This document shows, in pieces, positions 15,006-29,328 of a DNA stretch of 64,000 nucleotides. Both the position numbers and the translations under genes were made by a program. The notes under the pieces were generated by a model. It saw nothing but the letters and a program-made list of their open reading frames with translations, searched no databases and was not told where the DNA came from. Source of the DNA: Polydactylus sextarius (taxonomy: Eukaryota > Chordata > Actinopteri > Polynemidae); the NCBI GenBank assembly GCA_016801845.1, contig CM028913.1:23092065-23156064 (forward strand). Reading direction: 5' to 3'. The first letter of the stretch is position 1. Each line of letters opens with the position of its first letter.

Positions 15006-18000
15006 TGTCTGTTCTTGTCGACGTCACGTCTGTCTGTGAACACCAGAATTTGTATGACATTATATATATAGAGAGACAAAACAAAAACCTATGAACCAAT
15101 TTAGCTCCAGCGTTAGACGCCTCCATCCATAGTCAGCACAACTATTCGCATGGCAGCTTTTCCGAGAAATGGTGCTCCCACCGGGCAGTTCATCGTCCGT
15201 CCTCATGCAAGTAACACGAGGCGAACATTCACATTACTTGTCGCTTGTCGACCCATGTGGCTTACGGAGAGAAGAGGAGGAGGAGGTGTGTTTATTATTC
15301 AGTTATGTTTGATTGGATATTTTGTTCCCAAAGGAAGCTGTGTGTCTTTACAGATGTGCGCCTCAGGTCACTTTTCATGACATGAAAAGACATTTAATCT
15401 TTCACATTTACTGTAAGACAATATATAATAATAAAGATAAATAATGAGATTAATGTAATACCACAATAAAATATTCAGGTATGCGAAGCCCGGGGCAGAA
15501 ACTGATACCAGTCACTTGTGAGTTAAACATAGAACACAGTGTATTTATCCAGTGTACGTTGGTTTACTTAATTATGCCGTTTACTTTGATTTGATTCCAA
15601 AGGGGAATAGCGTGGCCAGTGAGGTTTTAAAGTATGAAATTGTATAATAATAATAATAATGAAATAAACTCATGCATCAAAAGAAAACAGTAGATCTGAT
15701 GAGAAACTGTCCCTGCCTGAAAGCCTTATGAATGTTCCATTATACCAGAACCTCCTGTTTGCCAAGTCAGGAAATGGCCATGCTGTTTTGATGAGACAAA
15801 CATCCATAGAAATTCAGCATTTCTGCAGGGTGCTAATTTGTCATGCCCCGCCACAACATGCAGAATGTATAGGAGGCCATCCAATCTCCTGCTGGCTCTT
15901 GGGGGTCATTATGAAGGAAGGAAAAAAAAAATCACAGCAATATAGACAGACAGAATGAGATGGATTCCTGCATTAAGTGGATGAGGCCCTCCTCACTACA
16001 GGACTTGGGTTACACTACAGTCTACTACACATATGGAGCTCTTTGTCCCACATTCCCGCAGCTTTTTCATGACAAAAAAAAAAAAAGAAGCCTTCCTAAC
16101 TGTGTCAGCTAAAAGAGCAACGTCCGCTCTTGGATCATGTCATCAGACCATGTAGCTCTGAATGACAGAGTCTCCTCATCTTTAACATGGTGGTGGTCTT
16201 CACTGTTGTGTTGACAAACAACACAAACAGCCTTTTTCACTACTTTCCAGCTGCTGAAGTCCTCTTTTTTTTTTTTTTGTTTTAGCTGTTTACTTCAACT
16301 CATCTTTATTCTGTTGCGGCACAATCACTCCATCCTTTCCTTAGTAATAGAGCGCAGGAGATGTCTAGCTGACACTGGACTCCTTGCTCCTGGGTTTCTG
16401 TGGACTCGACACTTTCCAAAGATAACATGGGCCAAAGATTTCCACTCACGGGCAGGCTGAGGCCCTGCTGAGGCAGCCTGCCTGATGGGGAACAGACCAA
16501 AAAGAGCTGGCTCAAGACACCTCCTCAGATCCATAGCTCTGTACAGTGTGATATGCTTTTTTTTTTTAAAAAAAAAAGGCATATAGTTAGTTAATAGAGA
16601 TGAGAGAAAACAGGGACTGGCAGCAGCAGCAGCATGACAAGAGTGTGATCCTTAAAAACACCATAACCAGACATGGGATACTCAGCTGACTTGATAACAC
16701 GATGTCAAATGTGAACAATAATAAACTTGTCATCAGATAGAAAAAGGCAAACAAATCAAGAGCGTTTCCTCGTCTCACTATAACTCTTCACTAATAGCTC
16801 CTGTTCCCCACTGCTTCTCTGTTTCATGCAGACGTACAAACCTCTGATATATTGTCCCTTTTCTATTATTTGGAGGTAAATTGAGATTTTCCAGGAAAGT
16901 CTCGTCTCTCTCTCTCTCTCTTTCTCTCTGAGAGGGCCTGGAAAGCCCAAGGCCTGGCGGTGTGCACAGTCATACACCGCATGACGTCTTAGCAGGGGAA
17001 CATTCCTCCATGTCTTTTTCTCTCCCTCTAAAACCATCTTTCTCGATTTAGAAACAGGGGGCACGAAAAGTGGTTTGGTGCAAAATAATAATAATGAAAA
17101 AAAAATATGAGGGCAGTAGATAAATGTAAAATTAAGCCATAAAAAAAACCTGACATATGTGAAATGTCCCAGACTGGGAATGAAAAATCATTTCTTTCTC
17201 CTATTCAAGAACTTTCCACAGGAAGAAATACATGAGACTGAATTCCACTTAACCTCTTTTTTCTGTGTGCCAATGAAAAAAACAAATACAAAAATACAAA
17301 AAAAAAAAAAAACATTGCCAAACATTACCATTACCTAACTGAATCTCTCTGAGGAGAGCAAGCATCTCCAGTATGTCCAAAAGGTAATGTCTTGGATAAA
17401 AGTCAACACAGCTGATGCCAAACAGTCTGTGTAAAATATTTTCTTTCCTACTATGCCCTGCTAAACAGCACAGAGGAGGGCAGAGTCTGTGACATGATGT
17501 TATGGCTTTAGTATTCAATGTTGCTTACAGGAGCTGGGATTGTGTCTCTTCTCCATTAATCACTTGACGGTGACAGGAGGTGGTCCTCCAGTCAGTCGGC
17601 CCACCGCCGCTGGTTGACCTCAGGGGTGATGGCTTCCCCTCAAGCGTCAACCCAAACAAAAAAAAAAAAAGAAAAAGAAAAGGGCGGCAGGCAGAGCCCG
17701 TAGTTGAAGCTACAGAGGTCACATGGGCCTGTGCCAGAGCAGCCCTTTCATCCTATAGCATTTACAGGATCAGCATCCCAGAACACAGGCATCAAAGGCA
17801 GAAAGAGAGAGACAGTGTGTGTGTGTGTGTGTCAGAGAGAGACAGAGACAGAAATGACCTCCGTGACCCTTAATATGTGTGCAACCCATGTGTAGGAGGG
17901 TGTGGGATAATCCTGGTGAGCCGTGTAGAGGGGGTCTCCAGGTGGCCCACAGGGTTAGACGGGGTTAACCCCAGTTGACCCTGGCTTTTTGCTGTCAGAA

Positions 18001-21000
18001 GTAGAAGCTCTACCCTTAGCTTGTCAAGGAAACTAGAACAATGTGGCGTGTCCATCATGTAAAACAACCCACACCCCCCCAACCCCCCCGGACAACACAC
18101 CTCTTTATGTGTATTTACCTTAACGAAAACACGCTTCATCAAAGAACACCACCTGTTTCCTTATCGAATCATAAATCATGTCTGAATTCCACTCGTTTGT
18201 AAATATCGTCCTGGTATTAAATGTCACCAGGTCTAACTCCTCTAATTCTGCGCCAGGTTTGAAATACCAGTTCTATTTGTTCCTGTCAAGTCAACTGATA
18301 GCGTCTGTCTCAGGGACAAGCCTCAGCAGAAGTGTGTGTCTGGATGGCAGACTGACTACAAACGCTGAGACACAGAGGTCTCAGATGGCAACACATGGTG
18401 GGAATGACGGGGTGTCAACAGCTGACTGTTGTTTGAGTGAATCAGTGAAATTATAATTGTTGTGCTTTTATTTAAGTCTTGACATGACGGGATTTGACCC
18501 AAATCCTGGACTGGGCCTCGGTGGTCACTGGTCTGAGCTCAACCAGATGAAGCAAACAAGAAAAGATCTTATAAATGCAATGTTGTGTTCAGGCACACAG
18601 GTGGCGACTAAAATAAGTTTTGACTTGAATTATTGAATTATTGCGGATTCTGTCTGGGAAAAGCTTCCTGAAATACAAAACTGTTACATTTGTTCCAGGG
18701 TGGATGACAAAACAGGGGATTTTATACAAAAACAGACAGACAGCATCTTACAGCTGCGAGAAAAACAAAAAAAACCCCAAAAGTTACTTTTTTAAACTCT
18801 AAACATTAGCTCATCAGATACGTCCACAAAGCATGAAATGTTACACTGACACACTTCTAATGGATACAAGATGTACAGTAAGTGTATGTTAATGTCTGTT
18901 AATGTTTTGTTTTTGTTTTTTTTTTCTCCATGCTTCATGTTCCAGTTTCCAAATGTGGGATTGGGAGTAAAAAGCTGCTTAGCACCGTAAACATTTTCAT
19001 TAGTCATGTGGCTGGAATCTGGCGGCTCTGATCGAAATTTGATGAATGCGTTTGTGTATTCAACTGGCCTCTCTCCTGTGATGTAGTACTCTCACAGGGA
19101 CGAAGCGTAGCAGACAGCAGTTGTCAGAAAGCAGGTGTGTGCACAGTCGAGCATGTGTAGACTTTTTTTTTTAAGTGATGATTGAGTCCAAGAAAGTTTT
19201 TTTGTGTGTGAACGCTAGTAAATCATAGTCTAGACAGAGCACATCATCCGCTGTGTAATAATGATAATGAAAGTAATAATCCATCAGTTTATTTGGAGGT
19301 TGTCACTAAATAATAAATGATACTGCAGGTTTAATTGTAATAAAAGTAGGAAAAATGTTGGGACTCAAAGTAAATCAATTGTCAGATTAAATGCTTTTGT
19401 TCATCTGCTGAACAAAAGCAATCAGCTTCCTGGACTAAAACTAAAACTCTACTCGAGTAAAAAGAATCAAACTCTCTGACTCCAGGACTTTATTCCAACA
19501 CAGCTGCTCGGCTGCAGTCGGTCGACCGTTCAGCTGCACGAGTGGAAATTTAGGAGGGAGTCTTGAGTCTGGGGCTAATATGTGGTTCATGGTGACACAT
19601 AACATAGTAGAAAAATGTGCACTTAATGCATTCTTTGCATGAAGTAGCCCAATGAAAAATGACTGGATTCATTACAAGAACCAAAAATACTCAACATCTT
19701 TGCTATATAAGGTCACAAGTGGTCAATGGTGTGAAGACTGAGGAAGGATTTTCACACTTTCTGCTTCTTTTTTCTTCTTTTTTGCAGGAATGTGTAGTTT
19801 AGAGTATTGATTTCAAACCAACTGATATTAAATTTCTGCTGCAGATACTGATACAGATATCAGGGAGTAAAAACTCTTGGTAGAGATACATGAATTGGAG
19901 GCAGAACATGTTACAATTTAACAATAAAATATGAAATTGTAAGTCTATATAAGTTAAATGACCAAATGATTTAACATCAGCATCTATAAAATAATCCATC
20001 AGGCTCTGGTATTGATTGGGTAATAGTGATGTTTACCATCATGCACCAATAATAAAACTTGTGTGGGTTATTTACAATCAATATTTACTGTATTTCCTGG
20101 AAAGTTGAACAAAAACAATAAAACACCGAGTTAAATTATCTCCATTATACTGATGGACCATTAAAAAAATATCCAGGTCTAATGTGTAATATCCAACTTA
20201 TCGCATGTTCCTTTTTATTTCACTCTCCAAGTTTTATGAGTTATATTATTTTATTAACTTACGGAGTGTGTAAGGAGTGTTGAGGTCAGTGTGTTTTGTG
20301 ATTTGGAGATTTATATGTAACAGTGAGCTGAACTGAAGTGAAGTAAAGGCTTAAATGTTGTTTGAAACAGAAACACCTGTGGAACATGAAGCTACTTTTA
20401 CAAAACGTGTGTGAAACGTTTTATTTGAATGAATGTTTTAATACTTTAAATGTAGTTTGAGAGGATTTTTCTCTCTTCTCCACCTGTGAAACTAGAAACC
20501 AAAAGATAACATAATGCAATCTGCTTTATCCAGCAGATGTTTTCATATAATGTGTCCATCCTCTGTATTTAGGATGTAGTCTGGGAACAGCAAATTCTGA
20601 ATGAAACCCTACACGGCCTCTCTTAGCTTTGTGTTGAACCTCACTAATACAAAAGGCATTCATCATCGAACAAGCAGAGAGAGCAGCCACTGATGTCATT
20701 GAATTCTGAGGTCCAGACACTGGGAGAGATTCAAACATTTTTCACATTTCCAAACATGGAGATTAAAGGCTTATGTACAGGCTTTTATCTTATAAACAAG
20801 AGGTCTAAGCAAAACATTTTAGCGCTTTGTGTGTTCAATGATCCTTAAGTGACCACTGAGAAAACCACCACGCAGCACATACGAACAGATCTGAATGGAT
20901 CACAACAACGTCTGACATATTCACTGAAAGATGAGACTTAACTTTACACAGATTTAACCACAACAATGATGTAAACATGGCTCGCTTTTCCTCACAGCGT

Positions 21001-23405
21001 CAGGAAACATCACTTATGGTTTACAGCAATAGAGATTTTCACTCCTCTTTATGAGCCAGACTAAGCAAAAGCAGACAATGTTTCTTTTACTGTCAGCACA
21101 CAGGAAGATTGGCTAAGCTGTTTGCTCAAATTTAATTAACACGGAATTTATTTTTTTTTCCACAAAATCTGACAATTTATTGTTGAATTTAAGACCGCTG
21201 CTCATTTTCCACTTGCAGTTTCTCTCACTTCTGTCGGTGCCATTAGCTCCTGCGATGCACGTGTGATGTGATGTGACGTGCGTTTCAGGACAAACACTCT
21301 GGATCCTCCTGTTAACCTCCAGTTCAGATGGAGACGTCCCAACTGCTTCACATGCCTGAACCGATTAACGAGGCTCTTGGCTCAAACGTGAACAAGGCAC
21401 CGGGGCCTCGTCTCTCTTTTCTCTATCCATGCCTCTTTTCTTTTTGCTTTAAAGAACATAACAAAGGTTGTCCAATCTTCTCCAGTCGAGGCCGATCTGA
21501 GTGGTCTTTCCCCCCTCCACCACCACCCCACCACCCTTCAGAGCCATGGGTGGCCTGCAGCAGGAGATCCTCCTGGTGCTTGAGCTCTTTATTTCAACCG
21601 GGCTCTCCGGTCGCCCGACAACGTCTGGAATGGAGGTGAGAGGATCAAGTGTTTCGAGCTTCAGTTGTCGAGTTGAATCAAACGCAAAGTGAGAAAACTG
21701 AAGTTACTTCTGTCATTTTGATTGCTCCAAATTCCTCCTTTGTGATTCTTTAGATCACTGTAATACCTGTAAAATGTTTCCATCACCAAATAGAATTGAA
21801 ACTTGTCTTATTATGAGGTTAATACTGAAAAGGATCTTACGTTTCATTAAAGGCCCTGCAAAATAAATATTACTTATCCCGCTTCTTATTTTTAGAGCTT
21901 ACATCAGCTCTAAAAACAACAACTGCAGTCGATCCTTGGCCTTGAACATGTTTGAAGCTGATAAAGAGAAACAGATACCTGATGGCCTAGCTAATATTTA
22001 CAGTGGATTACAGTATCCAGTCATTCCACAGCTGTGGACCCCCCCACCCACCCTCAACCCCTCTCTCCCCTCTGAGTGGTTACACTGTCGTGAACCAGAA
22101 CGTGAGTGGGCGGCTTTCAAATCATTAACACATCACCACAAAACGCCACATACTTTCTACCTTTGCCAAATGGCTCGCGATGAATTTGAGTGAAGTTTCT
22201 GTTGGATCGCAGCCAGTTACCACAATACAATGTGAAACATGGGAAGCTGCAGGTGTTCACGAGCTGCAGCAACTGGAAGGAGTCATGGAGAGATAAAGAA
22301 AAGGACCTTGTTCATTTGTCTTGCACCATGAAATGAAATGAAAAGATGTGACTACTGTTTTTTCTGATAAACAGAAATGTAAAATCTGCAGAGGCCTTTC
22401 TGCCATTTCGGCCTTTCTGAGTCATTATATGTGCACAATGAAATATTGATAAGTCGACTGCAGAATAAAGAGGAAGACACGAAGACGCTGCTGCAGAGAC
22501 TTTGAGCTGTGGGAGATGAGAGATTCAGATGACTTGTGCAGAAATGTAATAACATGTAACGCTCAAATGTTCTACCACAAATGTGTCAGACTCTTTAGCA
22601 AAAAAAAAAAAACCCAAACGAAACAAAGTCTTTCCACTAATTTCACCAGTGACATTTTAAAGCTCAAATTCGCTGTAAAAAAAATTTAAAATTACAACTG
22701 TCACACCAGTCTCAAACCTAAACCTCAACTGTTCGTGTCAATCTTTATTTTTCCAGCTAATGTCAGCTTAAAGACTAAATCAATCTCCACGCACGAATGT
22801 GACAAAAATCCAATAAATCCTTCTTTAAAGTAAAACAGCGATGGTAAATGATTCAAAGCTAGCCAGCTGTGGCAACACGACTTGATCCAAGGTGAGCGAA
22901 AGGAATAACAACGGCGTTTCACAGGACGTCGGATGAGTGGCAGTTACTGTAACGACAAACAGACAGAATATGAGCTGTTTGGGTTCTTGCTAAGCATTTT
23001 TTCATATTCTCCCCGATAGATGCAGAGAAGGGAAAGAGACGTGTCTTTACAAAGACGTCGACATCAAAGCTGAAAGAAAGAAAAGGAGCCAGTGTGACAT
23101 GCGAGGGAGGATGTGAGGTGGAATTCCATGGCACACTAGGACTTGGCTGTTGGCCAGTGGGGTACTGAGTTAAAGGTCATGATTTTTTTTTCCCCTTTTC
23201 AATAATGGCGCTCAAAGTCTTCTTGTACATATAGTATGACCATAAACCCAAAAATAAAAACTGTAAATGTGACAAAGATGATGAATTGAGCTCTGTCAGA
23301 AACTCTGCTCTGCTCGGCGGAGGCAGGTGGTGAATGTCGATGTACGATACAGAAACATGTTTAGGTGAGAACAAAAACACAACTATTGTAGTGTTTAGCT
23401 ACTGG

Positions 23406-23650
<245 letters not shown>

Positions 23651-26600
23651 TTAATTTATTCCAAAAGGAAATTAAGGACAATGTAATACAATATAATAAA
23701 ATCTAAATATCTATATACTTTATTTATTTATATAGACTATAATATAGTCTGTATATATAGTGTTTTTGATTGATGACTTCTACTCTCATATCATTGAGAT
23801 AAATGCCTGAGTGCCTCTCTCTCATCCTCTCTGCTTTCAGGAAACAGAGGTTTTCTGTGCAGAGGTTCCTCAAACCTCAGCTCTAAACCATCACAGACCC
23901 CCCTGTGTAAATATACAATAAACAAGGCTCTGCAGACATCAAATAAATGTTGGTATGAGCAAAAGCAAACTCAGATTCCTTCCAAATTGTCCTTCCTGCG
24001 AGCAGTCAGCTGTTTAAAGTCTGTGGCTACTTAGGTTACACACCTGTCCACTTCAGCACGAGGCAGCTCTGAGTCTCTCACAGTGGTAAAAACCCAGACC
24101 GGTCTGGTTTGTATGGAATCCACTCGTATGTCACGACGTGCCACTTTGAAGAACTATATTGTGTTAGAGCCGACTATAAAATGTGGGTTATGCCAATTTT
24201 GAAGCAATGATCTAATTTTGGGACTGGAGTTTTTCTTTTTTTTTTTAGCCCAACACAATAAAAGAGACAGAGTATCTTTATTTAAAACACAGAAACTCAA
24301 TAATGAGGCTATAGGATCCTGGACTTGTCCTCTGGTCCGGCTGCACGCTCGCCCTCTCCCTCTGTCCTATAAACCTCTGTCCTCCCCTCTTGGGTGAAAA
24401 CATAGACAGTTCTCTTCTTTTTGGACGAACGAAGAGAAACTCTGAGGGGCCTTTCAACTGGAACCAGATGGCTTCTTAATATGTGCATGCCTTTGCACGA
24501 GTGTGTGCATGTGAACGTGAGTGTGTGTGTGCTTACACAAATTAATGTTAGTAGTCCAGAGCCTTGTACAGTATGTGAGGCAAATCTTGCAAAAAAAAGA
24601 GGCAAACAATTAACCGTAATCCCACCAAACGATGGAAAAAGCTGTGTTTTGGTTGCGAGGGGATAAAATGAGGGGAAACAACGTCTTGCCTGTAAATGAA
24701 GCATTAAGCTAAGCTATGTTGATATCTCTCTGCATGGGGCTGTTGGGCTCAGGCCCAAACATTAAGTGTATATAAAAAAAATAAAAAAAACAGAGCGAGC
24801 CAAAGTGTGAGCTGAGTGATACCATCAATCCTTCCACTGATCCAGTTTTGCTATCAGCTGTGATTTGAAGAGCAGACCCGCTCTGCTCTGAGATGTTTGC
24901 TGCCTCAGATTTCTCCTCTTTGGCACAGCGTTGTTTAGTTTGGCCTCCCGCTGTGACTCTTAAGTCCGTGATCCCATCTTTTGGGGGTCTCTTTTTTTTT
25001 TTTTTTAAGGGAAGTCAAAGAGATGAGAGATGAAGCACATCTGATCTTCTCCTTCGTCTCACAGGTGCCACGTGATGTGAGTGTTTTTAATTATTCTCCA
25101 CTCGCTTGGCGCTCACAGAAACATGACGACATATTTGATTTGGTTTGCTTTAATGTTTCTCCAAAGTGTGGTGCAATACAAGTAATAATATTTTTTCACT
25201 GTTACGCAGATAAGAATGCCACATAAACGTTTGATGATGACCTTTGATCTTGAATATATATTTGATTCTTTCTGCTTTTTTTTCCAAAACGACAGCAGAC
25301 GTTTCGTTTCTTGTTCATCTATTTAATTGGCAGGTTAACTACTGGAATTGTTTTTTATGTGAACTCACAAAAGTGCAGATGGTTTAACACAGATTTGGCA
25401 GAGTGTGTGGAAAAGACAACGTGCTTTGGAGAAACCAAAATAACCCGCAGGTGATGTTATCATCTCAAGTCAATGTGCTGACATCTCACACAGATAAACA
25501 CTGAGATAACGCTGCATTAATTTGATCAACAGGCACTGAAAAGTCTCCAGTTGTGATAGTGTATAAGAACATCTGTGCATCTTTGCTGTAAACTGTCGGG
25601 AAACGAATCTCACAGAAGAACAATCACTGAGAATCAACAGCTCGTCGTCTTTGCACCACAGTTCTCGGTTGTCAACCTGAAGATCAAAACTACCAATTTG
25701 ACAAAATTATAGCACCAAAGAGGACGCACAAATCAACATGGTCACAATGAATCATGCTGCGAGTCTGGATTATAAGAGGTTGTAAAAGACCAAGCAGACA
25801 ATCCACTAAGAATGTGTCACCTCTGATTACAGCTGTCACTCCTCAGCTGGGGATCAATGTGTTGACAGATGAACCTGCTCTTAAAGGCAAATACTGACAA
25901 CTTTTAACTCTCAACTTCTTAAAAAAACATTTGTGAATAATTACTACTTGCTATAAACAAATAATAAAAACAGTTTTTACCACCCACCGATCTGTGATGT
26001 GACTGTTGGCTCCACATAAAATAATACAAACGAGAAGAACAGTGACAGAGTTCGAGATGATTTTCTTGGGATCAGTGAGAGATTTTCTGGATTGCAGATG
26101 ACAGATTTACCACATCAAATGTTACTTTAACGTTGCATAAATGGGATTAATTGTGAGAGGAGCAGCTGCCCACTGTGCATCTGTATGAACTCTAGCGGAG
26201 CTTGTTTGGAGATTGCTGACGACTTTAAAACATATGTGACATTTGTTAATTCTTAACTTGGCATCCTGGTTTAAACATCCTGCAGCCCACGCTATATTCT
26301 CGTTATGTCTTCAAACTGTCCATACCATCGCATCGCATCACGGCAACTAGGGCGACCTCAGAGACAGAGAGGCACACATAAAGAGGACCTACTGTACTCG
26401 TAGACAACACTAAAACGAGCAAAAGGCTGCTTTAATCAGGCCCTCGCCACCACATCTAGTCCACCGACAACAATAACAGCCCGACAATATAAACAGGCTG
26501 TGGCTAACTCAGACACGCACAAACGGACGAGTCGGGTTTATTTTCTGAATCCCAGGCTGTTGTGCGGGTCAAACAAATACAAACAAAGATCAAACCGGTA

Positions 26601-27082
26601 CCACTACTGGTTATCTGTTGATAAAAACACTTCCATTCAACAGTCATTTACTTTCAACTCCCCAAAGGGATTAATGCCATGTAGGCTTCATACCGTGGCA
26701 CATTACATCCACATTTCATCACATTAAGTTCACACCGGAAGGTCCTGGACAAAATTAGAGCTTCATTTGGACTTAAGGTCAGTGGTTATAAATAGGTCAA
26801 GCTAATGAGGCTACACATCAAGATAAACCTTTGTGCACAAGCCGAAGTACACAAAAAAGCCTGGACCGCCTCCAGTGTGATTACAACAAATCATGTGCCA
26901 GAAAGTAAAATCGGTATAAAGCACTTTAATAAACCATTAGCTTTTTGGGCGAGCACTTCCCTTCTTCCAGCAACTCTGCTGCACAGATTTCCGTTTGGTC
27001 CGCGCGCAGAAAGCCATATGTATGTGAGAGAGCTAATGACTATGATTAGGGAAGCCTGGATTAGGTCTCACTGTGGTTCATG

Positions 27083-27105
27083 ACACACACACACACACAC
27101 ACACA
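27083..27105. repeat. AC dinucleotide microsatellite
   Basis: Perfect AC run; one of three AC/GT runs within 600 bp (others at 27299-27322 and 27650-27673). Confidence 0.9.
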
Positions 27106-27298
27106 GGCAGACAAACTGAAAGCTGCGTCTGTGATGTGTAAATCTGGAGAAAACCAAGAAAACCAGATAACCTAAACAAAGTTATGTTACTACTTAATTA
27201 GAACTTGAAATACACGCAAAGGAGTTTCCACAGAGCAGTGCTAAATGACACGAATTACATACACTATCGTAACCAACTCATCACTCATACTCATGAGG

Positions 27299-27322
27299 TG
27301 TGTGTGTGTGTGTGTGTGTGTG
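27299..27322. repeat. GT dinucleotide microsatellite
   Basis: Twelve perfect units followed by a G-rich stretch (GGAGGGAGGGGGCGTGGGGG). Confidence 0.9.
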
Positions 27323-27649
27323 GAGGGAGGGGGCGTGGGGGGGCTCTGAGATAAACAACATATCTGAGCAGCGTGGGTGAGCTCATTTAGCACCCAAGCT
27401 TTAGTGAGGATGCTTTTAAAATGGGAGGTTTAATTCAACACACAAACAACCACGTATCCTTTGACCTGAAGCTAAAAACAGGAACGATGCCGTAACTTCA
27501 AGCTTGTTGGATTTAAACAAAAGAATCATTTGCATCATTTTGTATGCTGGCGATTCTCCAAAAGCAATTTATTGTAAAAGTGTGAGGCAATGACAAGGCT
27601 TCTCTATTGTCTTTTATGATCTGACAGCAGAGAAAATCCTCAATCCCTT

Positions 27650-27673
27650 CACACACACACACACACACACACA
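27650..27673. repeat. AC dinucleotide microsatellite
   Basis: Perfect AC run of about 12 units. Confidence 0.9.
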
Positions 27674-28104
27674 GCGAGCGCAGGTCCTAAAGAATACCCT
27701 GCCATTTGTCTGAAGAAGACTAACGAATTATCTCTCCCAGCGTGGAGCAGGAAAATCACCCAGTAATTCTGCACTCATGGGGCTACGAGGTAAGCCCTCT
27801 AGTCAGATAAAATTAGGCTCAAATGTCTGGACGAGTTACAGTAACAGTGACCACCTCGCCGCCTGGAGGAAATAAATCAGCTAGCCACACGGGCAGTTCG
27901 CTGAGGGAGACTAGAGAAGGGCAACAGGTGGCTGTCAACTTAAAGAGAGAGAGGCTCATCATCCACTTAGTGAGGAGCAGCAACAAGTCTGTCTGGCCAC
28001 TCCCCCCTCCTCCTCCTCCGGTGCTCCCCTAAGCTCAGGAGGAGAAGAGGGAGACAGAGATTCACAAGTATGGCCATGTTACATCAGGTAAAAACTGGAA
28101 ATGG

Positions 28105-28105
<1 letters not shown>

Positions 28106-28139
<34 letters not shown>
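28106..28139. repeat. AT dinucleotide microsatellite
   Basis: About 17 perfect units. Confidence 0.95.
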
Positions 28140-28142
<3 letters not shown>

Positions 28143-28832
28143 TCAAAAACATCAGAGGAAGAGATGTTCTTTATAATCAACATGTGCAAACTAAACCCTT
28201 TCACCAGTAGTTTAATGAGCTGCCACGACAGAACAATAAAATATCTTTATAAAGACTTTTAAAAAAAGATCCACTACTGGGGTTTTCAGACCTTTCCATT
28301 ACACGTCACACATGAGTAGGTAGAATAAATAAACCACAGACGACTATCAGAGATAGTTCTCACGTCGTAGTGACTTCATTCAAATGAAGTATGTCTGGGC
28401 CTGAGTCGACTCCTGCTGCACCAGAAAAACAACCAAATTTAAAATCTGACAATTTACAACCTAATAGTTTTTCCAGACATTGGGGTTATTTTTGCACTTG
28501 AATCCTGTAGAGGAGGCAACATGCGTCTTTATGTGAGAACGTCTGCTCCTCTACTGACGATCACAGTGGCCTTTTTTTTTTTTTTTTTTTGGTAAAGAAA
28601 TTCCCCCTTTTTGTAATGACTTTACAAGAGCTTGTGCTCATTTCTGACACTGCACATGCTTGAAACAAGGTGGCAGGATAATTAACACCCATTTATCTGA
28701 TGCAAACGTGAGGCTAGAATAAGAACTTGTGCCAGAATTTGACACATGATTACATAGCAATTAGTAAAAGCTGAGGCAAGTTGCATCCTCAGCTTAATAC
28801 AATAAAAATAAAACAACATCCTTTGAGACTTG

Positions 28833-28834
<2 letters not shown>

Positions 28835-28866
<32 letters not shown>
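28835..28866. repeat. GT dinucleotide microsatellite
   Basis: Sixteen perfect units about 400 bp from fhod3 exon 3, in intron 3. Confidence 0.95.
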
Positions 28867-28867
<1 letters not shown>

Positions 28868-29263
28868 TGCACACATGCCATGAGCATGTATGTTTGCATA
28901 TGTTTTCACTCAGCTCTTTGCGCTCGTTCCCTCACATTACTCAAAGACACCGGGAGGCCCAATAAAACAAAGTGACAGAACACAGTAACTCATAAAATGT
29001 TTTCAGTCGCTGCTCTGTGCCAGTGCTCTGTTTTCAGAGTGTTTTGTTGAAATGCTGCTAATTCTCGTTCAAATTAAGATTCTGGGCTTTTTGCCCCAAC
29101 GCTGCCTGCCACTGTGCAAGCTCAACAACGACATTAATAAAATAATCCACTGGTAATAAGAGGTAATTAAAGCCTATAGCTCACTGGTGATATAGACTGA
29201 GGACGACAAATTGAACCGTCATTATGTGAGTTGGGTTTTTTTGTTTGTTTTATTTTTACTCAC

Positions 29264-29328
29264 CGATGCAGGCGTGAACTCTGACTGAGAGCTGAGTACG
29301 GAGAATAATGCTGTGTTTCTTTCCTCTC
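29264..29328 (-). CDS. fhod3: fhod3 coding exon 3 (65 bp)
   Basis: Acceptor CTTCACAG and donor GTGAGT. Joined to exon 2 it reads GRGKKHSIILRTQLSVRVHACI, matching the family. It ends in phase 1 with G, the first base of the expected Glu codon of the next exon. Confidence 0.92.

Noticed and set aside
16306..16582. Two overlapping minus-strand frames in a less repetitive stretch
   Set aside because: Could be a conserved non-coding element, but neither frame has a domain or splice sites; needs cross-species alignment to decide.
26786..26795. Perfect MEF2 consensus TTATAAATAG within fhod3 intron 3
   Set aside because: Attractive for a muscle gene, but a ten-base AT-rich motif occurs by chance every few kilobases here.
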